Made by a program: the position numbers and the translations under genes
Notes under the pieces: model-generated
Seen by the model: the letters and a program-made list of their open reading frames with translations, nothing else
What the model was told of the DNA's origin: nothing
The model's database searches: none
Assembly: GCA_036924835.1 (NCBI GenBank)
Contig: JBAGRR010000001.1
Span: forward strand, 992,001 to 1,056,000
DNA from: Nitrobacteraceae bacterium AZCC 1564
GTDB taxonomy: Bacteria; Pseudomonadota; Alphaproteobacteria; Rhizobiales; Xanthobacteraceae
Direction of reading: 5' to 3'
Length of the DNA stretch: 64,000 nucleotides
Shown here: piece by piece, positions 42,001 to 49,588 of the stretch
How positions within the stretch are numbered: the first letter of the stretch is position 1
How the letters are laid out: every line of letters starts with the position of its first letter

Positions 42001-42414
42001 CTGCGCGACGTCAAAGTGATGCGGCAATGTCAGAACCAGCAATTGACCTTCGGAAAACTCCAGCAAATCGCCGATCTCGAGGCTGCACTCGCCTTTATCC
42101 GCTCTTCGTTTGCCAAGAGTCAGCAACTGACAGAGACGGCCGTAAGCAGCGCGATCCCGAGGATAGACAAGAATGTCCGGCGTCCCGTCCATGAACACGA
42201 GACGCGAACCGATCAGCAATTTCGGCTTACGTTCAACCTCCGGATTACTCAACTCGGTGTAGGCACGTACCACACCTGCCAGCGTATTGCGGTCAGCAAT
42301 GCCGATTGCCGGCATTCGCATTTTGCTGGCTTCATGAACATAGTCCTGTGGATGCGAGCCGCCGCGCAGGAACGAGAAGTTCGTCGTGATGCCGATTTCC
42401 GCATAAGCCGTCAT
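39070..42414 (-). CDS. dnaE2: error-prone DNA polymerase III alpha subunit
   Basis: A 1114-residue C-family polymerase (DnaE2/ImuC). An N-terminal PHP domain (AEIGITTNFSFLRGGSHPQDYV), the palm with catalytic aspartates in PPDIDVDFEHSRREEV near residue 395, HhH and OB-fold regions (ANIVVWPKIMEAFRKEVMGS) are in order. It replicates past lesions and causes SOS mutagenesis with ImuA and ImuB. The start at 42414 overlaps the imuB stop (ATGA), giving a coupled imuA-imuB-dnaE2 operon. Confidence 0.96.
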   Translation of the reverse strand: MTAYAEIGITTNFSFLRGGSHPQDYVHEASKMRMPAIGIADRNTLAGVVRAYTELSNPEVERKPKLLIGSRLVFMDGTPDILVYPRDRAAYGRLCQLLTLGKRRADKGECSLEIGDLLEFSEGQLLVLTLPHHFDVAQTLKTLDRLKRSGADGIWLAASLLYRGDDKRRLARLQRVAAAARVPLLATNEVLYHDPTRRPLQDVLTCILEKTTIHAIGKKLQANAERHLKSGEEMARLFRDAPEAIEETMRFSDRITFSLEELKYQYPDEPVPPGKTAQQHLEDLTWAGAKTYYPQEIPFKVQKALEKELALIRRLDYAHYFLTVHDIVHHARTEGILCQGRGSAANSAVCYVLGVTSVDPTEVDLLFERFLSQERREPPDIDVDFEHSRREEVMQYVYKRYGRHRAAIVATVIHYRPRSAIRDVGKALGLTEDVTAALADTVWGSWGDGLSEMQVKQAGFDPSNPMIFRAVELASELIEFPRHLSQHVGGYVLTQDRLDTYVPIGNAAMDDRTFIEWDKDDIDNLKMMKVDVLALGMLTCIRKCFDLIADHKGENYKLATVPRERPEVYDMLCRGESLGVFQVESRAQMNMLPRLKPREFYDLVIEVAIVRPGPIQGNMVHPYLKRRNKLEKVEYPSPSPEHGPPDELWQVLHKTMGVPLFQEQAMKIAIEAAKFTADEANGLRRAMATFRNVGTIHKFEDKMVGNMIARGYDPAFAKSCFDQIKGFGSYGFPESHAASFAQLVYVSSWLKHFHPDAFCCGLLNSQPMGFYAPAQIVGDARKNGVEVREIDVSHSFGQNTLEEKSDKHNAVRLGFRQIDGFEVFDVDDRLSEKFGKTQKKSREEYWDQRIVDARKRKEFTSLEDFARETGLPKRALILLADADAFRSLGLDRREALWTVRRLPDDISLPLFSAAAAREQPDEGTKPLPAMPLPEQVVADYQTIRLSLKGHPMEFLRPMFTNEGVISCQGVNHSNDKRRVRCAGVVLVRQRPGSSKGVVFMTLEDETGIANIVVWPKIMEAFRKEVMGSRLIEIEGIIQSSPEKVVHLVAERLVDRSHDLQQLANDALSRKPIVPNGADVIEPLEDELPVQSDMPAHKMRHPRNVRILPRSRDFH

Positions 42415-43994
42415 GCGAATAGCCCGTGCATGAACCACTTTGGAGGAACAGGCTTGTCCCCTTCTTGAGGGATCTCACTATAAAGACCATCGCGATAAAT
42501 CCAGAAACGCAGCCCTTCCTCATCCTCGACCCGGAAGTAATCGCGCGTCAAAGCTTGCCCCTTATGCTGCCACCATTCCATGGCGATGCGTTCGGGTCCT
42601 TCTACCCGGACCACCGCATGCGTCGCCCGTCGCCAGATGAAGCGGCGTGGCGGACCATCCGGAACGGTCGCAAAAGGCACGTCGATCATTTCCGGCTTTT
42701 CGAATAGCCGCAAAGGACGCAATGGCGGCTCGCTCTCCACACACGCGGGCCATTCCGCAACAGAGGCTGCGGTCAGGTGCTGCTGCGCGGGCAAAGCCAT
42801 TTCGGCATGTTCAGGGATATGCGTGTCCCGCGGCAGATGCACCACCACACGCTGGCTGCCGATACGCGCGGAGATGCGATCGATCAGGGCAGCAACTTCG
42901 TCATTCTCCTGAACACGCGTGTCGAAATCACGCTGCTCCTGCACGACAATTTCGACATGGCTTGCGGACAGGCGAATAAGATCGAAACCAAAGCCAGGAT
43001 CGAGCGGGTCCGTCAGCGCATCCAGCTTTTCGCGGAACAGACGATTCATCACCGCTGCTTTGGTCACGGGACGGCCCGCGTCCACCGCGATGACACGCAC
43101 CACGCCATCGGTGCGAAAGAAGCTCGCCTCCAGCCGGCGCGCGCCCTTGCCCTGCTTGTCCAACGCCTCGACCAGCATCTGCGCAAGGTTGGACAAAACA
43201 GATGCGATTACGCCATCGGTGGCGACAGGCTCCGCAAAGCGTCTTTCCACCATGAAGTCAGGCAACGGCTTGCGCGGCGAGATTGGCGCATCACCCTGCC
43301 CCAAGGCTTGTTCCAGAAGATCCGTGAAAGTCGCACCGAAACGCGAGGTCAGCTCATGGGGTGCACGCGAAGCCACGTCACCAATGGTCTTGAGTCCGGC
43401 ACGGCGCAGCCCTCGCGTGATCGCATCATCTGCGCAGAGGGCGAATACCGGCAGCGCACTGACAGCCTGCGCCTCGTTTCCATCTTCAACGATGCAACCT
43501 CGTCTGGCTCGCGTCAGCGTGCGCGCGCAGACTGCCGTTCCGGCAATCGCAGCATTGACAATGAAGCCTTGCTGTTTGAACGAAGTGCAGATGCTGCGCA
43601 GCATAGCGGCTTCGCCACCGAACAGATGCGCGCATCCGCTAATGTCGAGAAACAGGCCATACGGCGGATCGAGCGCCACCAACGGCGTGAAACGATCACA
43701 CCAATCGGCAATGGCCTCCAGCAATTTGGTATCCGCTATCTCATCAAGGTCAAAGACCTGCACATCAGGATCAATCGCGCGTGCATTGGCGAGCGGCAGG
43801 CCGACTTCAAGGCCGATATGCGCGGCTGCGTCGTTCAGCGCTCTGACTTGCAATGCGTTGTTGAGTTTGCCAACGACGACGCAGGGACGTGCATCATCCA
43901 GTACGCCGCCTGGCAGTCGCTTCAATCTGTCGGTAGACAGGCGGGGCAGCCACAGGCTGAGAATACGCCGCCTGCTCACGGAAGAGGCCCTCAT
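42411..43994 (-). CDS. imuB: ImuB, catalytically inactive Y-family polymerase
   Basis: A 527-residue protein. It begins RRRILSLWLPRLSTDRLKR, where active Y-family polymerases have an aspartate-bearing motif, so the catalytic acids are absent as in known ImuB. Palm, finger and little-finger regions (RGLRRAGLKTIGDVASRAPHEL is the HhH) and a long C-terminal tail follow. It acts as the hub that brings DnaE2 and the beta clamp together. ATG 43994 is used; it overlaps imuA by 101 bases, which is long. Confidence 0.93.
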   Translation of the reverse strand: MRASSVSRRRILSLWLPRLSTDRLKRLPGGVLDDARPCVVVGKLNNALQVRALNDAAAHIGLEVGLPLANARAIDPDVQVFDLDEIADTKLLEAIADWCDRFTPLVALDPPYGLFLDISGCAHLFGGEAAMLRSICTSFKQQGFIVNAAIAGTAVCARTLTRARRGCIVEDGNEAQAVSALPVFALCADDAITRGLRRAGLKTIGDVASRAPHELTSRFGATFTDLLEQALGQGDAPISPRKPLPDFMVERRFAEPVATDGVIASVLSNLAQMLVEALDKQGKGARRLEASFFRTDGVVRVIAVDAGRPVTKAAVMNRLFREKLDALTDPLDPGFGFDLIRLSASHVEIVVQEQRDFDTRVQENDEVAALIDRISARIGSQRVVVHLPRDTHIPEHAEMALPAQQHLTAASVAEWPACVESEPPLRPLRLFEKPEMIDVPFATVPDGPPRRFIWRRATHAVVRVEGPERIAMEWWQHKGQALTRDYFRVEDEEGLRFWIYRDGLYSEIPQEGDKPVPPKWFMHGLFA

Positions 43995-44670
43995 CACATT
44001 TCCACTCCATGATCCAACGTCCAGTCTGGCCGTGACGATTGCGAACAAGTTCGGCATCCAGTATCGGCGCGCCCCATGCTTCGGTTGCTAAAGATGACGG
44101 CACGCCGCGCACCATCCAACGGGTTTCGGCCGTGCTGGTCGCGGGCATTGCCGCTGTACGCAGCACAAGACATGTGACGTTTGACGTCCTTGCGGTGAGC
44201 GTCAGCCTGCGGCTCGCAACCAGATCGAACTGGCGCACCTCACCCCAAACATCGAGCACCACTGCGCCAAGGGCATCGCACGCCAGAGCATCGGCCGTGA
44301 CGCGCAACGCTTCCTCTGCATCCGAAGCCTTGACGACGACCAGCAAGCGCGGGTCCAGACCTAGTTCGGCCAAACCTCCGAACGACAACGCACCGGATTC
44401 GATCTCCGCAAAATCCTGCCGCACCCAGAGCAGTGGTCGCCGTCCAGCCAGACGATGAGCAAGCCCTGCGATGAAACCGGTCGCCGCCGTTGCATTGCGC
44501 CCGCCCTCGGCGAACACCTCATGCAGCGCCCCCCGCACCAAGCCGCCATGAAGCGTGGCATCCGCACCGGCATGACCCAATGTCACACGCACCAACCCAT
44601 CCGTCTCGCCTTCGAGACGGCCGATGGTCTTTCGCAGAGACGCGAGTGTATTCATGCGTGCGCCGGTCAT
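43894..44670 (-). CDS. imuA: ImuA, RecA-like SOS mutagenesis protein
   Basis: A 258-residue RecA/SulA-related protein, first in the imuA-imuB-dnaE2 operon. Recognisable blocks are LHGGLVRGALHEVFAEGG near residue 45, ALVWVRQ-like PLLWVRQDFAEIESGALSFGGLAELGLDP and LDARTSNVTCLVLR-like LTARTSNVTCLVLR. ATG 44670 is chosen because AGGAG lies 6 bases upstream and because it leaves room for the LexA site; a longer start at 44706 would be too near that site. In other bacteria it aids DnaE2-dependent mutagenesis through RecA. Confidence 0.9.
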   Translation of the reverse strand: MTGARMNTLASLRKTIGRLEGETDGLVRVTLGHAGADATLHGGLVRGALHEVFAEGGRNATAATGFIAGLAHRLAGRRPLLWVRQDFAEIESGALSFGGLAELGLDPRLLVVVKASDAEEALRVTADALACDALGAVVLDVWGEVRQFDLVASRRLTLTARTSNVTCLVLRTAAMPATSTAETRWMVRGVPSSLATEAWGAPILDAELVRNRHGQTGRWIMEWKCDEGLFREQAAYSQPVAAPPVYRQIEATARRRTG

Positions 44671-44729
44671 GCGCCGCTCCTGACAGTTCAAAATCGTCAT
44701 CGCCAATTGAACGAATGACGAGCTTATTT

Positions 44730-44744
44730 GTTCATGATATGTTC
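44730..44744. promoter_or_regulatory. LexA (SOS) box for the imu operon
   Basis: GTTCATGATATGTTC matches the alphaproteobacterial LexA consensus GTTC-N7-GTTC exactly. It lies 60 bases upstream of the chosen imuA start and 387 upstream of the UdgX start, so it is placed to repress the imu cassette and could reach the divergent gene too. Confidence 0.88.
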
Positions 44745-44888
44745 TAGTATAAAACTAAGAGCCGAAGAGTCAATCGACGTATTTTCTTCAATTAAAACAA
44801 CGAATAATCAATTGACGCCGCATCATCGCCCGCACGCTGTGCCCGCTGGGGTGGCTGCCAAGACACATCAAAGGCGAGAGAAAGGCCG

Positions 44889-45731
44889 ATGCCCCGGCAG
44901 GCGATCAGCTCGACGAAATCTGACGCCGGTATTTTCAATCCCGCACGATTGAAGATCAAAGCCATGCAACGAGAAATGTCCTGGAAGTATTGGCGGAACC
45001 TTCCCGAGACTTTGCTGATTGATCCGTTGAACCAGAAGGCTTCACATGACGCAGGCGGCGATCGCTGCGATGCCTCTCAATCTCGAACATCTCAACAGCG
45101 AAAAGAAGTTCCAATGGCAAAGCATCCGGCGCAAGACAGTTTGACAGCGCTGCGGGCGGAAGCCGCCGATTGCCGTGCCTGCCACCTCTGGAAAGATGCG
45201 ACCCAAACGGTGTTCGGCGAAGGACCCCGCCATGCGACCATCATGCTGGTGGGCGAGCAGCCCGGCGACAAGGAAGATTTGGCGGGCAAACCGTTCGTGG
45301 GGCCCGCGGGCCGGATTCTCAACCGCGCCCTCGAAGACGCAGGCATTGACCGTGACAAAGTTTACGTCACCAACGCGGTCAAGCATTTCAAGTTTGTGCC
45401 TCGCGGCAAGATCAGGCTACACCAGAAGCCGAATACGCCCGAAATCAAGGCATGCCGCCAATGGTACGAGCGTGAGCGCGCAGTGATCAAACCGCTGCTG
45501 GTTGTGGCCATGGGCTCCACGGCCGCGCAAAGCGTGTTCGGCAAGATGACGCCGATCGGCAAGAACCGCGGCCGCTTGATCGATCTGGAAGACACGAAGG
45601 CATTGGTGACGGTTCATCCCTCCTATCTGCTGCGTCAACCCGATGAAGACGCCAAGGAGCGCGAATACGAAGCGTTCGTACAAGACCTCAAGGTCGCAAC
45701 GTCATACCTGCGCAGGCGTGAGGCCGCCTGA
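44889..45731 (+). CDS. UdgX family uracil-DNA glycosylase with a residual DUF4130 tail
   Basis: A 280-residue open frame. Residues 15-45 (IFNPARLKIKAMQREMSWKY, then WRNLPE) match the C-terminal signature of DUF4130, which is often fused before UdgX; the rest of that domain is missing. The UdgX part (from ATG 45114, 205 residues) has CRACHLW, VGEQPGDKEDLAGKPFVGPAGR, the KIRLHQKP loop whose His covalently traps excised uracil in characterised UdgX, and VTVHPSYLLR. Translation may really start at 45114. It repairs or tags uracil in DNA. It is divergent from the imu genes. Confidence 0.88.
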   Translation: MPRQAISSTKSDAGIFNPARLKIKAMQREMSWKYWRNLPETLLIDPLNQKASHDAGGDRCDASQSRTSQQRKEVPMAKHPAQDSLTALRAEAADCRACHLWKDATQTVFGEGPRHATIMLVGEQPGDKEDLAGKPFVGPAGRILNRALEDAGIDRDKVYVTNAVKHFKFVPRGKIRLHQKPNTPEIKACRQWYERERAVIKPLLVVAMGSTAAQSVFGKMTPIGKNRGRLIDLEDTKALVTVHPSYLLRQPDEDAKEREYEAFVQDLKVATSYLRRREAA

Positions 45732-45748
45732 TCAAATATTTGAACTGA

Positions 45749-45774
45749 CCACCGGAGAGCGTGCTCGCCGGTGG
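45749..45774. terminator. weak hairpin between convergent genes
   Basis: CCACCGG, a 12-base loop, CCGGTGG lies between the UdgX stop and the DUF892 stop. There is no T-run, so termination is uncertain. Confidence 0.3.
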
Positions 45775-45792
45775 GTCGTTCGCTCTGGAACA

Positions 45793-46287
45793 TCAAGCCG
45801 CGAGTGCTTCAGAATTCACAGCAGCAAGAGCGATGCTGGTCAGCGCCTCGTCCGCCTTATGCTCTTCCAGAAGAGTTTCATCCAGCAGACGCGCTGCCTC
45901 AGTCATACCGAGCCTTGTCGCCCAAGCCTTCAGGGTTCCATAGCGCGAGATTTCATAGTGCTCGACCGACTGCGCCGCCGCCAGAAGACCAGCGTCCAGC
46001 GCCTCCGTCCCCTTGTATTCGTCCATGATCTCCTTGCCTTCGTCGAGGATGCCCTGGATCGCTTCGCAGGTTTTGCCCCTCGCCGGCTTCTCGAGCATAT
46101 CAAAGATCTTGTCGAGCCGATCCACATGCCCTTCGGTCTCGCCGAAGTGCTTTTCGAGCGCCGCGCGCAGCTTGTCGGAATGAGCTGCCTTCGCCATTTT
46201 GGGCAGGGCTTTTAGGATATGCTTCTCGGCAAAATAAATGTCCTTGAGGGTGTCAAGGAACAGATCGTGGAGGTCTTTCTCCTTCAT
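45793..46287 (-). CDS. DUF892 (YciE/YciF) ferritin-like protein
   Basis: A 164-residue four-helix protein of the YciF family. It begins LHDLFLDTLKDIYFAEKHILKALPKM and has the metal-type residues of a ferritin-like bundle in HFGETEGHVDRLDKIF (E-x-x-H) and SVEHYEISRYGTLKAWA. Members are stress-induced and of unclear function. The start at 46287 has GGGAGA upstream; the much longer upstream frame is non-coding in character. Confidence 0.92.
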   Translation of the reverse strand: MKEKDLHDLFLDTLKDIYFAEKHILKALPKMAKAAHSDKLRAALEKHFGETEGHVDRLDKIFDMLEKPARGKTCEAIQGILDEGKEIMDEYKGTEALDAGLLAAAQSVEHYEISRYGTLKAWATRLGMTEAARLLDETLLEEHKADEALTSIALAAVNSEALAA

Positions 46288-46393
46288 GGTAACGTCTCCC
46301 ACTTGGTTGTTGGGGCATAACCCGCGCCTTCCAACACAAAGCAGAAGACATCGTTCCGGATGCCCAAGCTGAGAGCGCAGTTCCGCTCTCCGG

Positions 46394-47566
46394 TCAGCCC
46401 GCGAGCTGCGTTTCGACGAGCTTGATCCAATAGGACGAGCCGTACGCGATGGCATCGTCGTTAAAATTGTAGGCTGGGTGGTGCAGGCCCGCACTGTCAC
46501 CATTCCCGATGAAGATGAAAGCGCCCGGCCGGGCTTCCACCATATAAGCAAAATCTTCCGCGCCCATCACCGGTGGAATGTCGATGCTGACGTTATCCTC
46601 GCCCACGATATCGGCAGCCACCCGCGCCGCGATACCGGCTTCGGCGGCATGATTGACCAGCACCGGATAGCTCCGCTCATATTCAAGGGTGATCTTGGCG
46701 CCTGAAAGCTGCGCGACACCTGCAACCACCTCGCGCATGCGCTGTTCAACAAGGTCCCTGACCTCGGGCGTCAAGGATCGGACGGTTCCTTTGAGCTCCG
46801 CAGTCTGCGGGATGACGTTGCGCGCGTTACCTGCATGAAACTCGCAGATAGAAAGCACCGCCGCGTCGAGTGGATCGACACTGCGCGAAACCACCGATTG
46901 CAACGCTGTGATGAGCTGAGCTCCGACCAGAACGGAGTCGATACTCTTGTGCGGGCGTGCTGCATGGCCTCCGAGGCCCGCGATGTGGATATCGATGTGG
47001 TCGGTCGCCGCCATAGTTGGCCCCACACGCGTCGCAAACGTTCCGACCGGCATGCCAGGGCTGTTGTGCATGCCGTAAACCTGTTCGACGTTGAAACGGT
47101 CCATCAAGCCATCCTTGATCATGGCAGCAGCACCGGCACCGCCCTCTTCTGCCGGCTGAAAAATCACCACCGCATCGCCAGCGAAATTCCGCGTCTCCGC
47201 AAGATAACACGCTGCGCCAAGCAGCATCGCCGTATGACCATCGTGACCACAGGCGTGCATTTTTCCCGGCACGGTCGATCGGTATTCAAGCCCCGTTTCT
47301 TCCTCGATCGGCAGTGCGTCCATGTCCGCACGCAGGCCGATCGCCTTCAGGCCGCCGTTGCCTGGTTTGCGTCCTTTGATCACGCCAACCACGCCGGTGC
47401 GCCCCACCCCGGTTGCAACCTCATCACAACCGAACGCGCGCAACCGATCGGCAATAAAAGCCGCCGTGCGATGCACGTCGTACATGAGTTCGGGATGCGC
47501 GTGGAGCTCGCGCCGCCAGCCCATGATATCGGGTTGCAAATCGGCGACGCGGTTGACGATGGGCAC
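46394..47566 (-). CDS. M20 family amidohydrolase (hippurate hydrolase type)
   Basis: A 390-residue zinc amidohydrolase. The metal ligands are HACGHDGHTAM, QPAEEGGAGA, YGMHNSPGMP and the C-terminal LHHPAYNFND, with MGAEDFAYM also conserved. It hydrolyses N-acyl amino acids or related amides; the substrate is not certain. The GTG at 47566 has GAGAGG 8 bases upstream and is preferred to the TTG at 47581. A palindromic repeat lies directly upstream. Confidence 0.92.
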   Translation of the reverse strand: MPIVNRVADLQPDIMGWRRELHAHPELMYDVHRTAAFIADRLRAFGCDEVATGVGRTGVVGVIKGRKPGNGGLKAIGLRADMDALPIEEETGLEYRSTVPGKMHACGHDGHTAMLLGAACYLAETRNFAGDAVVIFQPAEEGGAGAAAMIKDGLMDRFNVEQVYGMHNSPGMPVGTFATRVGPTMAATDHIDIHIAGLGGHAARPHKSIDSVLVGAQLITALQSVVSRSVDPLDAAVLSICEFHAGNARNVIPQTAELKGTVRSLTPEVRDLVEQRMREVVAGVAQLSGAKITLEYERSYPVLVNHAAEAGIAARVAADIVGEDNVSIDIPPVMGAEDFAYMVEARPGAFIFIGNGDSAGLHHPAYNFNDDAIAYGSSYWIKLVETQLAG

Positions 47567-47586
47567 GATGAAACCTCTCAATCGGA

Positions 47587-47662
47587 CGAGTGCGGTGGAT
47601 CTGACGTTCGTATCAGTATTAACTGCTAGTCCATCATACGAATGTCAGAACCGGGACGCTAG
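47587..47662. repeat. CTAG-type palindromic repeat, degenerate copy C
   Basis: The arms TCTGACGTTCGTAT and ATACGAATGTCAGA pair with one mismatch. The right end is GGGACGCTAG, as in copy A2, but the left end is decayed (ACGAGTGCGG). It is a single copy between the amidohydrolase and GMC genes. Confidence 0.6.
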
Positions 47663-47800
47663 GGAGCGCGAAGCTAGCATGAGCCTGCGACAGACCCAAT
47701 ATCTGCGCAAACTGGAATTGCACAGGTTCATACTGTACAGCGAGGGCCTGCTGAGGCCATAAACGATCCACGATACGGAAAAAGAAACGCAGGACAGGAT

Positions 47801-49423
47801 ATGGCGAAACGCCTCGAGGGAGATTTCGATTACATCATTGTCGGTGCCGGTACAGCCGGGTGCATCGTCGCCAACCGCCTCTCGGCCGATGCCAGCAAGC
47901 GCGTGCTGATCCTCGAGGCCGGCGGCAAGGACAACTGGATCTGGTTTCACATCCCGGTTGGTTATCTGTTCGCCATCGGCAATCCACGCTCCGACTGGAT
48001 GTTCAAGACGGAGCCTGAGCCTGGCCTCAACGGCCGCGCGCTGGCGTATCCGCGCGGCAAGGTCATCGGCGGCTCGTCCGCGATCAACGCGATGATCTCG
48101 ATGCGTGGACAAGCCGCCGACTACGATCACTGGCGGCAGCTCGGCTTGACCGGCTGGGGCTGGGACGATGTGCTGCCCGCTTTCAAGAAGCTCGAAGATC
48201 ATTTTCTCGGCGAGAGCGAGCATCATGGCGTCGGCGGCGGCTGGCGCATTGAAGCACCACGTCTCTCCTGGAAAGTTTTGGACGCTGTCGCCGATGCTGC
48301 CAGCCAGATGGGGATCCGCAAGATTCCTGATTTCAACACCGGCAACAATGAAGGCATCGGATATTTTCACGTCAATCAGAAGCGCGGGCGACGCTGGTCA
48401 TCGGCGCGCGGCTTTCTCAAGCCAGCTCTGTCGCGCACCAATCTACGCCTGGAAACCAATGTCCTGGTGGACCGGCTGATCGTCGAGAATGGCCGCGCCG
48501 CCGGGGTCAGGTTCAGCCAAGGCGGTGAGACGATCGAGGCGCGTGCAAAGGGCGAAGTCATCCTCTGCTCAGGCTCGATCGGATCGGTGCAGGTGCTACA
48601 TCGCTCGGGCATCGGCCCGCAGGAATGGTTAGCTCCGCTCGGCATCGAGACCATCCTCGATCGGCAAGGCGTCGGCCGCAATCTGCAGGACCACCTGCAG
48701 CAGCGCGCCATCTACAAAGTCGAAGGCGTGCGGACGCTGAACGAAACTTACTATAACCTGTTCCGGCGTGGCTGGATGGGCGTCGATTACCTGTTGCGGC
48801 GACGCGGGCCACTGACCATGGCACCGTCGCAGCTCGGCATCTTCACACGCTCCGACGAACGGCAGGAGCGCGCTAACATCCAGTTTCATATCCAGCCCTT
48901 GTCGCTCGACAAATTCGGTGAGCCGCTGCACCGCTTTCCGGCGATCACTGTTGCAGCCTGCAATCTGCGCCCCACGTCGCGCGGCACCATCCGCATCAAA
49001 TCGAACGCACCTGACCAGGCTCCGCAGATTGCGCCGAACTATCTGGCGACCGATGAAGACCGGCAGGTTGCGGCTGACGCCATTCGCGTGACTCGCAAGC
49101 TGATGAAGCAGCGCGCACTCGCAGCGTATCATCCGCAGGAATATCTCCCCGGCCCCACCGTGGGCGACGATGATGCCTCGCTGGCCAAGGCTGCCGGCAA
49201 TATCGGCACTACGATCTTCCACCCCGTCGGAACCGTGAAGATGGGCTCCTCAACTGACCCGATGGCCGTCGTCGACGAACGCTTGCGCTTTCACGGGATC
49301 GCGGGCTTGCGCGTGGTGGACGCATCGATCATGCCGACGATCACATCGGGCAATACCAATACGCCCACGGCGATGATTGCCGAGAAAGGCGCCTCGATGA
49401 TCATCGCGGACGCGCGCCGCTAG
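47801..49423 (+). CDS. GMC family FAD-dependent oxidoreductase
   Basis: A 540-residue flavoprotein of the choline/alcohol dehydrogenase type. FAD-binding DYIIVGAGTAGCIVANRL and EAGG near the N-terminus; GMC signature 1 YPRGKVIGGSSAINAMISMRG; signature 2 GSIGSVQVLHRSGIGP; catalytic His in FHPVGTVKMG and partner Asn in SGNTNTPTAMIAEKG. It oxidises an alcohol group; the substrate is unknown. Its TAG stop is the TAG of a repeat's CTAG end, so the element sits exactly at the gene end. Confidence 0.94.
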   Translation: MAKRLEGDFDYIIVGAGTAGCIVANRLSADASKRVLILEAGGKDNWIWFHIPVGYLFAIGNPRSDWMFKTEPEPGLNGRALAYPRGKVIGGSSAINAMISMRGQAADYDHWRQLGLTGWGWDDVLPAFKKLEDHFLGESEHHGVGGGWRIEAPRLSWKVLDAVADAASQMGIRKIPDFNTGNNEGIGYFHVNQKRGRRWSSARGFLKPALSRTNLRLETNVLVDRLIVENGRAAGVRFSQGGETIEARAKGEVILCSGSIGSVQVLHRSGIGPQEWLAPLGIETILDRQGVGRNLQDHLQQRAIYKVEGVRTLNETYYNLFRRGWMGVDYLLRRRGPLTMAPSQLGIFTRSDERQERANIQFHIQPLSLDKFGEPLHRFPAITVAACNLRPTSRGTIRIKSNAPDQAPQIAPNYLATDEDRQVAADAIRVTRKLMKQRALAAYHPQEYLPGPTVGDDDASLAKAAGNIGTTIFHPVGTVKMGSSTDPMAVVDERLRFHGIAGLRVVDASIMPTITSGNTNTPTAMIAEKGASMIIADARR

Positions 49424-49498
49424 TGGAGTGGATTTGACATTCGCTACCCACCCGGCTGCGAGTTCGTCAAGCGAATGTCAAATCCAAAACTCCACTAG
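49420..49498. repeat. CTAG-ended palindromic repeat, copy D1
   Basis: The arms are CTAGTGGAGT + GGATTTGACATTCGC and GCGAATGTCAAATCC + AAA + ACTCCACTAG. Its first CTAG supplies the stop codon of the GMC gene. The spacer to D2 is AAATTTATATTT. Its reverse complement differs from B3 at only a few positions. Confidence 0.94.
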
Positions 49499-49510
49499 AA
49501 ATTTATATTT

Positions 49511-49587
49511 CTAGTGGTCCTTTGATTCTAACATTCGCAGGAGGTGCCTGCTGAAGCGGGATGCGAATGTTAGAATCGGACCACTAG
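49511..49587. repeat. CTAG-ended palindromic repeat, copy D2
   Basis: The arms are CTAGTGGTCC + TTT + GATTCTAACATTCGC and GCGAATGTTAGAATC + GGACCACTAG. It ends one base before the stop codon of the carboxyltransferase gene (minus strand). It is nearly the reverse complement of B2. Confidence 0.94.
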
Positions 49588-49588
49588 C

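Noticed and set aside
42411-43994. Active Y-family polymerase (DinB) for the imuB gene
   Set aside because: The N-terminal motif lacks the catalytic aspartates, and the operon is the imuA-imuB-dnaE2 type.
46288-46551. Longer N-terminus of the DUF892 protein
   Set aside because: The upstream frame overlaps the amidohydrolase gene and has no family similarity; a good ribosome binding site precedes 46287.
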